A program made the translations under genes and the position numbers. The notes beneath the pieces were generated by a model. That model was not told where the DNA came from. It was given only the letters and a program-made list of their open reading frames with translations, and ran no database searches. From Cranoglanis bouderius (taxonomy: Eukaryota > Chordata > Actinopteri > Siluriformes > Cranoglanididae), in assembly GCA_023630585.1 (NCBI GenBank), contig CM042548.1:8191027-8255026 (forward strand): DNA of 64,000 bases, read 5' to 3'. Positions 47,955-60,084 of this stretch are shown one piece after another. Each line of letters opens with the position of its first letter. The first letter of the stretch is position 1.

Positions 47955-48520
47955 ACACATTTACCAGACACTTTATTAGGATGGCCTCTACCCCTGCTCA
48001 CTCATGCAATCATGTAGCAGCAGCGCAATGCATAAAATCATGCAAATTAGAGCTTTAGTTAGTTAGTTATTCACATCGATATCAGAATAAAGGGGGAAAA
48101 AAGTGATCTCAGTGACTTTGTCCATGGCAAGGTTGTTGGTACCATGCAGGCTGGTAAATATTTCAAAAGCTGCTGATCTCCTAGGAAATTTCTCCTGGGA
48201 CATGCAACAGTCTCCAGCGTTTACGCAAAATGCTGCGAAAGACTTGTTGAAGATTGGAAAAACATCGCCTGGCCTTTTTCCAATCTTCAACTGTCTAGTT
48301 TTGGAAAGCCTATACCCTTCATAGCCTCAGATTCCTGTTCTTGCCCGACAGGAGTGGAACCCAATGTGGCCTTCTGCTGTTGTAGCTCATCCACCACAAG
48401 GTTTGATGTGTGTTCTGAGATGCTTTTCTACTCACCATGGCGGTAAAGAGTGGTTATTTGGGTTACCGAAGCCTTCCTGTCAGTTTGCCCATTCTCCTCT
48501 GACATCTCCTCATCTGCAGG
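47955..48520. mobile_element. Fold-back derivative of a Tc1-like element (family C), copy 1
   Basis: The left part (47,955-48,275) reads on the + strand from a Tc1-type end (cactttattaggatggc) through a degraded transposase start. At gttgaagattggaaaaacat the sequence turns and continues as the reverse complement of the family's downstream text (tttttccaatcttcaac at about 48,276-48,294, then aggagtggaacccaatgtgg and ggtaaagagtggttattt). The junction is a perfect 17-bp stem around catcgcctggcc. Not coding. Confidence 0.75.
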
Positions 48521-50845
48521 AAGTTTCTGCCTGTATAGGTGCTGTGCTGTAAAACAAATCCAGAGCCATCCATTTTTCCTTCTGAGGCCTTGAGAAAAGA
48601 AAGGAAAATTGCTATTACAAATCTTTTTAGTTGCTGTTCGTTTTGAGGCTTATGTTGTTGGGTTTTTGGTTGTTGTTTTTTTTTTTTTGTCAGAACGATA
48701 TGACACACTATTTTGAGCATCAACCACAGACAGGTAAGAGGTCCTCCGAGCAAGATAAGAGCTGTATTCAGTCTCTGATTCACTACTAGGAGGTGAGCCG
48801 AATAAATAAATTAATTCTGCAAAGAAGTTGACAGCTTCACACTTCTCAAACTGCAACAAGGGAACCTTATTCACAAAGAAAGGTAATACAGTATGTTTGT
48901 AGTTAGTTGGAACATACTTTCAACAAAAGTCGCTCATGCATCAGATACTTGGGTCAGACACAAATCAATTATAATTTGAGAGGCAGAGGTCTTTATTCAA
49001 TATTAGGAGAAATATGTGTGTCGACCTGGAAAAATCCTTTACATGGAGATATTTTGACATATCATTTTTTACATTATAGGTTTTCCTGAACTGAAATATG
49101 TTTGCACCAGAAGTACAGTTCAGGCATTTTAAAAGCTGGTTAACCTCTTTTGTCTCACCTTGGCTGTCTAAAAGTAACGGTTTATTGATTTTATTACCAT
49201 TTCAGTGCTCTGCAATGGACTGGTCTTCCATCCAGGGTGTCTTTCCTGTAATATGCAATAAATAAGATGTCCAGATTGCTATATATTATATGTCGAAATT
49301 TTATCAAAGAATATAAGTTTATGATGGGAAATAAGATTCATCAGCATCATCCACATCAGTCTCCGTCTCATCACCTGAGGTAAAAGTCACTCACAGCATA
49401 TAAACTGTTCACCGTTCATTCTCACATCGGTGCTGAAATAATAACTTCAGTGACTTCTGTCTTCCAAATTTCCCATATTTTTATTAGGTCAATTAAACAT
49501 TTTAAAACTTTGTCCACTGTTATCGGTACAGAGTGTGTAATCGCTTTTCTCTGTTTTGATGATGTGATGGTACAGGACTGTATCTGATTACAAACGGAAC
49601 GAATCAAACTGTGATATTCACTGTATGGGAGAAAAGCACACTTAGCTAGCAAGGTTTTAGACATCTTTATGCAGACTGACTGTTTTTACCACTGTAACCG
49701 GCTCCTTACCCAGCATGATCATTGCAGAAAACCAGAAATGGAAAAATACAGTGACTTCCAATGGGTTTTCCCAGACCGTCACTTAAATACTATGTTTAAG
49801 CAAACTTTGTTTGGCCACCTTAAAGAAACTCATACATTCATAGAAAAAATAGTAGTAGTAGTAGTAGTAGTACTGTATAAACACGAAACGACTGTTACAC
49901 AGTGTTACTGTGCAGAAATAAAATATCAAGCTGTCTGATATTCTTAAGGAGCTTGATAGCAGTGGGCTAAATATCAGAGCACTTTTAGTGAAACATCACC
50001 ATTGAATGTAACCGTGTTATTACATAACAACCTGTGATATGACAGAATGACTTTGAGATACAGGTCCTCAAATACAGCATGTCGTGGAGTCCTATAATAA
50101 AACACACCATGAGTTACTTTTATCATGATTTTTGATACTATTTTTTATTTGATTTGATTACTGATTACTGAATTGGCAGCAGTCTGGCTGGCTGTTTGAA
50201 CACATAGTCCTGTATTACAAAGTCTAAAGCATAGGTCTGACTAGAATGATTTACTACAAATCCTTGCCAAGTGGTTTAGTATGATAGCGTTGAGGCCAAG
50301 AGTAACTGCTAGCTGAGTGGAGAATGAGTGAGCCATGATTGATAAAGGGACGAGTTGAAAATTACTGCTTTGGCCTGCGGACACTCAAAGCACTCTCTTC
50401 AAAGTGAAAGCAAATGGAAGTTTGGATGTAATGATAGATTTCACTATTCCTTATACACCTTTCAAAAGCTCTAGGCTTTCGATTTGGAAAGAATCCGAAA
50501 GAGGGCAGTCAGGCAGAAAATTACACTGATCCAACTTCATCTACAGTAGGTATCAGATAGGAGGGGATCAAATGCGTTGCTTGGAGATATTACTGTTGCT
50601 GTTAGATGCATGACCAGGGGGAAAAAAAATCATGTTTTATCCCAAAAGCATTGAGTGATGTTGAATACCTTCACAACACTGGTTGCTGCTGAGCCAGAAA
50701 ATCTGGGCATGTACTGTATAGGTAGAGGCAAGTACAGAGGCATAGTCAAAATGCTGAACGAATAGAAAACTTTTTTGAAAACAGTTATGGGACGTTTCAC
50801 CTGAAAATGTGTTTTTCTAGAGAGAAATGAAAACACAATATACAC
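48521..50845. other. Intergenic, nothing recognised
   Basis: No gene is supported. A small retroposon tag (tgctctgcaatggactggtc) is at about 49,205 and a short (AGT)n run at about 49,850-49,870. Confidence 0.45.
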
Positions 50846-51690
50846 TAACTGAACACCTGCACATCTGCACATTCATGCAGTTTTCTAATCAGCCAATCAT
50901 GTGGCAGCAGACTGGATGACAATGCATAAAATCATGCAGATACAGGTCAAGAATGTTCACATCAAACATCAGAATGAAGAAAAAGTGTGATCTCTGTGAC
51001 TTTGATCATGGCATGGATGTTGGTACCACATGGGCTGGTTTGAGTATTTCAGAAACTGCTCATCTGGGAATTTCACACACAACAGACTCTATAGTTTACA
51101 CAGAATGGTGTGAAAAACTGTGTGTGGAGGTATTGCAGGCAAAAACACCTTGTTGATGAGAGAGATCAGAGGAGAACGACCAGACTGGTTTGAACTGACA
51201 GGAAATCTATAGCAACTCAAATAATCACTCTTTAGCACCGTAGTGAGCAGAAAAGCATCTTAGCATGATCAAAACGTCGAACATTGAGGTAGATGGGCTA
51301 CAACAGCAGAAGACCACATTGGTTTCCAATCATGTCTGCCAAGAGCAGGAATCTGAGGTTATCATGGGCACAGGCTCACCCAAACTGGACAGCTGAACTT
51401 ACAAAAAATTACCTGGTCTTTTTCCGGTTAAAGATTTTTAATTCTTTTTAATTTCAGCTGTTTAGTTTGGGTGAGTCTGTATCCATGATAGTCTCAGATT
51501 CCTGCTCTTGGCAGACATGAGTGGAAACCAATGTGGTCTTCCACTACGGTGCTAAAGAGTGATTATTTGAGTTACTACTGTATATCCTTCCTGGGCACTC
51601 AAACTTCTGACCTCTCTTATCAACAAGGTGTTTCCACCCACAGAATTGTCACTCACACAGTGTGTTTTGCACCATTCTGCATAAACATGG
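50846..51690. mobile_element. Fold-back derivative of a Tc1-like element (family C), copy 2
   Basis: The left arm on the + strand includes a readable transposase start (KKKCDLCDFDHGM, then WAGLSISETA, near 50,968-51,070). About 51,130-51,400 is followed, after a centre acctggtctttttcc, by its own reverse complement at about 51,440-51,690 (cagctgtttagtttgggtga, gattcctgctcttggcagac, gtgattatttgagttac). The turning point has the same acctgg/tttttcc text as copy 1. The right terminal part is missing here. A matching end lies at 54,063-54,187. Confidence 0.75.
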
Positions 51691-52026
51691 TGTAATTGAC
51701 CCCACAAGGTTCCAATTATGTACAGTACTATTCCAGTTCACATATGCTGCCAAATGCAGTGCAGTTCACCTTAAAATTCCATGCACAAACATAATGTCTT
51801 ACTAAATAAATGCTTCATTCACTGTTTTATTTAAAGAACAGGGATCTATCAAAGTCAGATCTTTTTTTGTGGACTTGTATCATGGCCTGAAGAAAGGAGA
51901 TTTTTGAGGACCTCAATAAATCAATAAAAAAGAGTTGTTGATGCACATCAGGCTGGAAAAGTTTAGAAAAACCTCAGGGTTCGTACTATTTTATGTTTTG
52001 TTTTCAAGGACTATACAAGAGATGTC

Positions 52027-52362
52027 CATTCATCCATTTTCTGTACCACTTATCCTTCATAGGGTCACAGGGAACCTGGAGCCTATCCCAGGGGACTCAG
52101 AGGTGGGGGACACCCTGGACAGGGTGCCAACCCATCACAGGGCACAATCACACACCCATTCGCACACTACAGACAATTTCGAGATGCCAATCAGCCTACA
52201 ACACATGTCTTTGGACTGGGGGAGGAAACCAGAGTACCCAGAGGAAACCCCTGAAACACAGGGAGAACAGGCAAGCCCTCCACACACAGGGCAGCAGCGG
52301 GAATCGAACCCCCAGGCCTGGAGGTGTGAGGCAAACGTGATAACCACTAAGCCACCATACCG
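52027..52362 (-). mobile_element. Complete tRNA-derived SINE with 12-base target duplication
   Basis: acaagagatgtc flanks the element on both sides (52,015-52,026 and 52,363-52,374). On the - strand the head reads tggtggcttagtggttatca (A-box-like) and the B-box ggttcgattcc follows. The shared body with tccgggt/actctggtttcctcc text comes next, and the tail is agtggtacagaaaatgga plus tgaatgg. This is the reference copy for the truncated relatives at 13,467 and 31,455. Confidence 0.9.
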
Positions 52363-52457
52363 ACAAGAGATGTCATTCGAACAAATTCTTTATTTTTGAA
52401 TTTTGAAATATTTTTTTTAAATTCCAGAAAAAAAATAATTAATTAAATAAAATTTAA

Positions 52458-52458
<1 letters not shown>

Positions 52459-52516
<58 letters not shown>
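52459..52516. repeat. (AAT)n microsatellite
   Basis: About 19 uninterrupted AAT units inside the hAT-like element. Confidence 0.96.
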
Positions 52517-52518
<2 letters not shown>

Positions 52519-53559
52519 CACAACCAATTTTTATATGGTGCCTTTTCCAGCCATGCTGGACAAAATTTGCATTTCCCAGGCATTGTATAACGTCAGTATA
52601 CTCCAGGTGAGTGACAGGAGCACGGTTGCCAAGAACTTTCAGTGGAAAGTCTCTAAATGTATAGATGATAGATGATGTCATGTGCTAATCAGCATATTCA
52701 TCACATCATCGCGTTGTATCTGCATTCCCAATAAAGCTGTTCTCGTTTACATATTTTTCTGTTTATGTTGTCAGACAACGGAACGAGCATAAAACAGTGA
52801 CTGAAACACGGCCCATTAAGACTACATGTTCACCAGCAGTCATTTCCAAACTGTTGCTCTGCACTGCTAAAATCCTGATTTATAACCGCAACGTCGTCTG
52901 ACAAAATCAGCATACACATAAGTTAAAGACAACGGCTGTGCTGTGATTTCGGTTATATTTACATGCAATACGATCACTCAGAGAGAAGCGACTGAATGTG
53001 CTGCTCCTCTCTGCCACTCACTGAACAGAGTAGCCGCAGAGAGAGAGAGAGAGAGTGAGAGAGAGAGAGCGAGGTGTACGTGCAGTGGGAAAGCAATACT
53101 TCGCGGGGCAGTACTGGCCACTCTCTTCTATGGAAAGTTACCAAGGTTTGCCCAAAAATGTCGCTAGGTGCTTTTTTGAAAGTAAAGAGAGAAAAAAAGT
53201 TGCTAAAGGGGTCTGAAAAGTGGGCCGGAGCTGTCCCTGTCACAATGAGTGAGTGAATAGCGGGAGGAGGAGGAGGGGCTGCAGCGGGGAGTGAAAGGAT
53301 ATATTTGGGTTCTATCGAAAATAAACACTTTAAAGTTTTTTAGTGACTTCGTATTTATTGATTTTTTATAATTCAAGCAGGTTTTAAGCACCACTAGATA
53401 AAAATGGCTATTTTCAAGGTTTTCCAGTACTTACATTTCAAAAAGACAAATTCAAGCACCTCAAGCACCTTGTATGAACCCTGAAAACCACCTCTAAATT
53501 CAGCCAGATTGGACAAATGGAAAAAAATTCAAGACCACTGTTACCCTCCCCAGAAGCGG

Positions 53560-53920
53560 TCGACCAACAAAGATCACTCCAAGAGCAAGACGTTGCTGCG
53601 CTCCCTTCACTGGCTTCCAGTAGCTGAACGCATCAGATTCAAAACATTGATGCTTGCCTACAAAGCAAACGTGGAACAGCACCCTCTTATCTTAGAGCTC
53701 TCATCACCCCACGCACCGCACCACGCTCCCTCAGGTCAACAAGCACTGCTCGACTGGTCCCACCCTCTCTCAGGATACATGGATCTGCCTTTGACTTTTC
53801 TCTGTTCTGGCACCAAGGTGGTGGAATGAACTTCCCATCAATGTCAGAACAGCTGAGTCGCTGGCTATTTTCAAGAAACGCCTAAAGACATACCTCTTTC
53901 TTAAATACTTACCCCTTCTT

Positions 53921-53952
<32 letters not shown>
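53560..53952 (+). mobile_element. Non-LTR retrotransposon (L2/CR1-type) ORF2 C-terminal fragment
   Basis: The frame encodes SKTLLRSLHWLPVAERIRFK then TLMLAYKA. After a frame change at about 53,800 it reads PRWWNELPINVRTAESLAIF and KKRLKTYLFLKY. These are the conserved C-terminal motifs of L2/CR1-like reverse transcriptase proteins. A run of about 29 A follows at 53,922-53,950. The upstream reverse transcriptase is absent, consistent with 5' truncation. Confidence 0.75.
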
Positions 53953-53954
<2 letters not shown>

Positions 53955-54062
53955 CCTAACAGTTGCTCTCTTTTCAGCAGGTTTGTGTTCAGTGCACTTC
54001 GTTGTAATCGTACGAACCAGAAATGAAATATTCACTGATGAGAATTTAAAGCACTCTCGTAC

Positions 54063-54187
54063 GTGAACATTAACTGAAGCTCTTGACCTGTATCTGCATG
54101 ATTTTATGCATTGTGCTGCTGCCACATGATTGGCTGATTAGATAACTGCATGAATGTGCAGCTGTTCCTAATAAAGTGGATGTTGAG
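54063..54187 (-). mobile_element. Tc1-like end fragment (family C)
   Basis: gaacattaactgaagctctt, gcatgattttatgcattgtg, gccacatgattggctgatta and ctgttcctaataaagtgg are the terminal part of the same family as 4128-4545, read outward. It may be the displaced right end of the 50,846 fold-back copy. Confidence 0.7.
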
Positions 54188-55070
54188 TGCGTATATATTT
54201 CAATGATACAGGCAAACTTGAAGTTTGCTGTTAGGGAGGAACGAGGAGGAAGGAGGGGGGAAAAGAGGCAGGTAGAGGAAGCTCCCACAGTGCAGTGGGT
54301 ATAATCACATGCTCAGTGAGACGAGGCTCACCCACTCTATAGACAATTACACTGGGCCAGCTGAGCCTGGGGCAGGTGCTGTGTTTGTTTTTCTAATGTG
54401 TTAATAAAGGCACTCCCGACAGACCGTGCCTGTTACTCCACTCAGCCCAAGCTGCACATCACTTATTCATTTAGCGGTGCCTATACTGTCACAAATTACG
54501 AGGAGAAGCAATTCATCTAGTCTCCTGGACAATCAGCTGGGGTGATAGCTGTGATTTATGTCTGTCTATAAGTCCTGAATAAGTATTGATTTATTGGGTG
54601 TCTTCGTACTGTTATGGAAAAGAAGATTTTCATACACAGTTGGATTAAAAAACCCAGAGACATAAAGCTTATTTGCATCACATACAGCATCGTTTAACAT
54701 GACTCATAGGAAAGACTCGTATGTCTAGAATCACAAATAACTAGAAAGTCTGGAAGCGCTGGGGTTCATTTTAACTTCACTTGGAGCAACTTGGTGCTGT
54801 TTTAAGAAGGGATGATTTGTGAGGGTAATATCCTCTGGTGAGAGATCAATGAGGATTACAAGCTGTGTTTTTTTTTTTTATTGTTCTTTTTAAGTCATTC
54901 CACCATTTTCCTCCATGTAATTGATTTTTTTTTTTTTTTTTTGTAAAGACCTTGAAATCCTGTTTAAAATATAATACATTTTTCAATTTTAGAGAATAAA
55001 AGAGGTTTTCAGACATCAGAATTAAGCATTTGATTGAAATAGTTATGCCTCAATATAAAAAGATTCAATT

Positions 55071-55163
<93 letters not shown>

Positions 55164-55948
55164 GGATGCTCATTCTCCACATTCTCTACATAAAGTGTCA
55201 TAAATAGTGTGTAATGAATAGATTTCACAGTTCAGAAGCATCTCAGTGTACGGTCACATGTTTACTGTGTAATATATGTAATATATGTGATGTATGTTAG
55301 TGTTAATATGACGGTATGAACACCATCATTAATATCTGAAAGTACATTCTGTGGTGCTATGAACATATTCTGCAGTGTCTAAGATGTATATCAAAACATG
55401 CAGCCTCATAAAAAATAAATAAATAAAAAATAACACAGGGCACTGGAATGGATTTATAGACGGTGCTGTGATTTAATAGGGCATCTATTTAGCATTTGAC
55501 AAGAATAATAAAACAAGCCTCTCGACTAAAGCCAACAGTCTGGACACAATCAATATCGCTGGTTCTCCTTTGGGGGAAATTGTCAATGAGCATCAGGAAG
55601 CGAAGGTTTTGTTGTTATTATTAAAGTTTTTAAAGCCACTCTTAGTGTGGACAATGAAAATATCACACTTCAGAAGTAACACTTCTGACATATAAACCAA
55701 ACCCTTCTAAGTATATTATAATGGTGTATTATAAAGTAATATACAATACAGCTAATTAGCCAGTTCTCCTCTCCTCTCCTGGCACACCCACCTTGTAATA
55801 ACATGTAATTGCATGTTGTTAAGGCTTTTTTTCAACAACGAAGTCTGCTGTAGCTTAGTCTTTTCTTGATCAAAACGTCCTGCATGCTTGGAAGGGTGGA
55901 ACTGCCATTTAGATGTTTTCCTCTGGTATCTTGTAATTTTATCACTTA
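54188..55948. other. Intergenic, nothing recognised apart from microsatellites
   Basis: No gene is supported. T runs occur at about 54,870 and 54,927, and a long (AC)n tract at 55,074-55,160. Confidence 0.45.
55074..55160. repeat. (AC)n microsatellite
   Basis: About 43 uninterrupted CA units, the longest dinucleotide run of its kind in the window. Confidence 0.97.
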
Positions 55949-57343
55949 CAGTGGATATAAAAAGTCTACACACCCCTTTTAAAATGCAGGTTTTTGTGAT
56001 GTAAAAAAAAAAAAAATGAAACCAAGATAAATCATGTCAGAACTTTTTCCGCCCTCAGTGTGTAATTGCAACGTATAAAAATTAAGTGAAAAGAAAATCG
56101 GAAACATTTTAGGGGAAAATAGGATTTAAAAAAAAAACAAAGTTACAATAACCTGGTTGCGTAAGTGTGCACACCCCTTTATAATTGGGGATGTGGCTGT
56201 GTTCAGAATGAACCAATCACATTTAATCTCATGTTCAAAAGTAATTATCATACAGATGGCATCAATGAAATTATTCTGATTGACCCCAAATAAAAACCAG
56301 CTGTTTCCGTAGGATTTTCTTCAAATCTTCTTGGTTTCATCTGACTGCTGAAGCCATGGCCCGCAAAGAGCTTACAAAGCATGCGTGGTATCTCACTTGT
56401 TGAAAAGTATCGATCAGGAGAGGGGTATAAAAGAATTTCCAAAACATTAGATGTACCATCTAACACTGCACAGGCCATCATCAACAAGTGGAGAAAATGG
56501 AGCACCACAGTGACCTCACCAAGAACAGGATCTCCCTCCAAAATTTACAAAAGGACAAGACAAAACCTTACCAGGGAGGCTGCCAAGAGACCTACGGCAA
56601 CATTAAAGGAGCTGCAGGTACTGATTACTTTCTGCATGTGACAACAATCTTTTATAATCTTCACATGTCTGGGCAGTAGGGTAGGGTGGCTAGATGGAAA
56701 CCCTTTCTCACAAAAAACATCCAAGCCCAACTAAATCACCCCAAACCATGTGGCAAACTGTGTTATGGTCTGATGAGACCAATTCCAAAAGGTATAGTAA
56801 CCAAAAATCACCAAAAGAACACTACACCTACGATGAAGTATGGTGGTGGCAGCATCGTGCTTTAGGGCTCATTTTCTTCAGCCAGAGCTGGGGCTTTTAT
56901 CAAGGTGGAATGAATCATGAATAGCTGCAAATACCAGTCAATTTTAGTGCAAAACCTTCAGATGTGTGCTAGTAAACTAGTAAGGAATTTCACCTTTCAG
57001 GACAACAATGACCCATGGCATACATCCAAATCAACAAAGGAATGGCTTAACCAAAAGAAGATCAATGTTTTTGAGTCCAGACCTGAATCCAACTAAAAAA
57101 AAAACTGTAATAAAATCAAAAGGTGCTTTAAGTATTAGTTTAGGGGTGTGCACACTTATGTAACTAGTTAATTGTACGTTTTTTATTTTTCCCTAAAAAA
57201 GTTTCTGATCATTTTTTACTTTATTTTAATACGTTGCAATTTCACATTAAAGGTGGGAAAAGATCTGGCATGATTTATCTTAGCATTATTCTTTTACACC
57301 CCAAAAATTTTAACAGGGGTGTGTAGACTTTTTATATCCACTG
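55949..57343 (+). mobile_element. Tc1-like transposon with ~200-base inverted repeats and TA target sites
   Basis: cagtggatataaaaagtcta (55,949) and tagactttttatatccactg (ending 57,343) are inverted copies flanked by TA on both sides. The repeats extend to about 56,180 and from about 57,140. The + strand encodes a decayed transposase: MARKELTKHAWY near 56,356, then VEKYRSGEGYKRISKTLDVP near 56,399. Later VLWSDETN (first Asp, near 56,766) and DNNDPWH-like text near 57,003 are separated by stops and deletions. Confidence 0.9.
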
Positions 57344-58822
57344 TACATTAATCTCTTGTATAATAGTGCTGGAAAAAGCAGCCTGTCACTTGACCCTTGG
57401 TTGCCTTTCAAACAGTAATACCAGCTCCTTCATCCTTTTGAACTCATTGAGGTTTCTATGGAGCACATAGCAACATTTATAAACCTCCAAGCCAAACAAT
57501 GTCTGACATGCCAAGGTCATATAACATTGCATTTGTGTTTAGTTTGAAAAAAATGTGGAGGCATGGGTTTAAATTCCTTGGCTAGGGCCTTCAATACATC
57601 TACAGAATTAAGAAAAGTACATTTAAAAAACACCTTTTTTATACGAGGTATAGTTTATATCTTGGGAAATTTAATTTGATAAGAACATGTGCAATTCACC
57701 TCATGTCACCACCTTCAACACTTGTCCTTAAAATCTTACATTGCTCACTATCCTACAACATCACATTTTGGAAGTGATGTGTCATATTATAGAACTTCCT
57801 TCCTTCCTTCTCTTATACACTAATCCTCTTTTGGTTCTCATACCAGCACCTCTTTTCTCTGCACATCAGCAGCAGCAGCAGCAGCAGCAGGCTGTATATC
57901 ATGCATGACAGATGCTTGGTCTTCCATTAAATGAACAGAGAGATAACTAATTTATTGATTATTATTGCTCATGAATGCTTTTCTGAGCAAGCCCTTTAAA
58001 AAATGCATCAGCGGGATTTATCTTGTACGGGAGATGCTGTGAGTCAGTGTGTATTCAGTGCACGTTTCAACATGTTCTCACACTTGATATTAGGAACAAT
58101 TTGCTTAATATGAAAAGTTTAAACCGGGGTGGGGTGAGTAAGTGTTTATTACTTTGTAGGATATCACTCAAATCAAATCACACATCGCTGTTGCTCGTTC
58201 GAATTAGTTATATTTTACATAAGTTCAGGTTTGTACGTTTAACCAGTGCTTTCTTAAGTCTACAAGCTTCTCAGAAGAAGAAAAAAAAATAGTGTACAGT
58301 GCTATTGTTTAAAGTGTAGCCTCATTGGCTCTCTGTATAAGGTAAAGTGAATGAGGGAAGAATGCAATCAGAGCAGTTGTGTACTCTCTGCTATGTACAT
58401 AGTTTTAAAGGAATGGAATGCTATGAATGACCTACATTCCTTTGCAACGGAAGAGATTATCTAGGTGAACGCAGTAAGAGATTCCTGTGGAAGATAGTTC
58501 ATACAACTGTGATGCTGCAAAAGTGCTCGAAATCATATTCAACTATTAACAAATACAGCTTAGAGGAAGTGCTCATAGAAGAATTCATTCATAATAACGG
58601 TTGAGCAATACCTGAGGAAGGCCTTTTCATCACATTATGAAAATGCCCCTGAGCCAAATCAATAAGAACACTTTTAACAAAAAAAAAAAAAAAAAAAAAA
58701 ACATACACAGAGTGAAGCAATCAATAGGCGAGATCAATGCAGCCCTTCGTCCTCTTCCACTGCCGGTTGTTATTTGCTATTACGTGTGGATTTGAACGTC
58801 TGTCCTAGCCACCTTGTCTCAC
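57344..58822. other. Intergenic and probable ankk1 3' UTR
   Basis: A (CAG)n run of seven or so units lies at about 57,869-57,889. On the - strand, after the ankk1 stop at 58,823, a possible polyadenylation signal (AATAAA on the - strand) is near 58,145. The transcript end is not determined. Confidence 0.35.
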
Positions 58823-60084
58823 CTAGTCTTCTAAGTGCTTCAGTAACTGTATCATCTCCTCATTGCTGCCTTGCTGAGCCAAATCTAATGCTGTATATCC
58901 TTTGCAGTTCACCATGTCCTTATCTGCACTATTCATCAGGAGCGCTTTGACAATCGGGACGCTGCTTGACTGCACAGCTAGATGCAGTGGTGTGTCCTCG
59001 CTGTTGTTTTGCACGTTGACGCTGGCGTGCCCAGCAATGAGCAAGAGCACATTGGCAAAGCCGCCGTTGTGGCACGCCAAGTGCAGCGGTGTCCAACCTC
59101 CATCCTCAGCCATATTTGGGTTGGCCCCAGCGTTTATCAGCACCGAGACAACTTCATCGTGTCGGTGGTGGCATGCGAGGTGCAGCGGCGTCCACCCTCC
59201 TTCACCCTGCACGTCCACAGAGCCGCCGTTCTCCTCCAGAACCAACAGCATCTCTGAGTGTCCCTTGAGTGCCGCCAGGTGCATGGGTGTCCAGTTCTGC
59301 CACGTCCTGACATCAGCATCCTCGCCGTGACTCAGCAGGAGCCTGCAGATGCCTGTGAAGCCTTGGAGGGCTGCAAAATGCAGGGCGCTGTAACTACGTT
59401 TGTCTTTGCACTTCACATCTGCTGCGCTGGTCACCAGTAGCCGTACTATCCTGAAGTGGCCCTGCTCAGCTGCTAGGTGCAGCGCGGTAGATTGAGCATT
59501 ATCTGTCCTATTTGGGTCAGCTCCTTTGGCCAGTAAGATCTTGGCTATGCGCAGGTGACCGTACTCGCATGCCGTGTGGAGTGCCGTCCTTCCGGATTGT
59601 CCCTCTTTTTCGTCTACATTGGTCAAGCGAGAGAGAAGATGGCGCACAACATTCTCATGACCATTTTGAGCAGCAAGGTGAAGAGGCGTCCATCCTTCTT
59701 TGTCTTTCACATCAGCTGTGGCTTTGGCGTCCAGTAAGAGGCGAACAGCCCGGTCATCTCCACTCTGTGAGGCGAAATGCAGCGGCGTCCACAGGTCTTG
59801 TTCAGGTATGTTGACGTCGGCGCCATGTTCCACAAGCAGGCCAAAGATCTCGTGATACTTCTTCAGCAATCCGACAACAAGTGGTGTGTATCCGTTTGCA
59901 CTCTGGCAGTTCACTGACGACCCATGATTTAACACCAGCCTAACGCATTCAGTGTTGCCGCTGGCGACAGCATGGTGAAGGAGCGAGTTGTCGTCTTTGA
60001 AGAGCATTGAGACATGCTCCTTCTTTAAGACATTCTTGAAGGTTTCAAAGTCCTTGCGTTTCAAGTAAGACACAATGTCTTTTT
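58823..60084 (-). CDS. ankk1: ankk1 exon 8: ankyrin-repeat domain and stop
   Basis: The acceptor ttgctaacag is followed by 1262 bases encoding residues 329-748 in one exon, as in mammals. Twelve repeats are visible, most with the WTPLHLA/TALHLA signature. The canonical ones include GWTPLHLAAQNGHENVV and STALHLAAEQGHFRIV. The first (SLLHHAVASGNTECV) and the last (YTALDLAQQGSNEEM) are capping-like. The open frame extends upstream of 60,084 into the intron by chance. The stop is followed by no further repeats. Confidence 0.97.

Larger units (their letters stand above)
51975..53483. mobile_element. hAT-like element, non-autonomous, with nested SINE
   Basis: The ends cagggttcgtact (51,975) and tgtatgaaccctg (ending 53,483) are inverted copies of the type seen in fish hAT transposons. 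The interior holds a SINE (52,027-52,362), an (AAT)n tract (52,459-52,516) and a (GA)n tract (about 53,038-53,070). No transposase frame is recognised. An exact 8-base target duplication is not evident. Confidence 0.65.

Noticed and set aside
58902..59330. 142-codon + strand frame opposite the ankyrin repeats
   Set aside because: It is the antisense shadow of the repetitive, GC-richer ankk1 exon 8. The - strand frame has clear ankyrin motifs.
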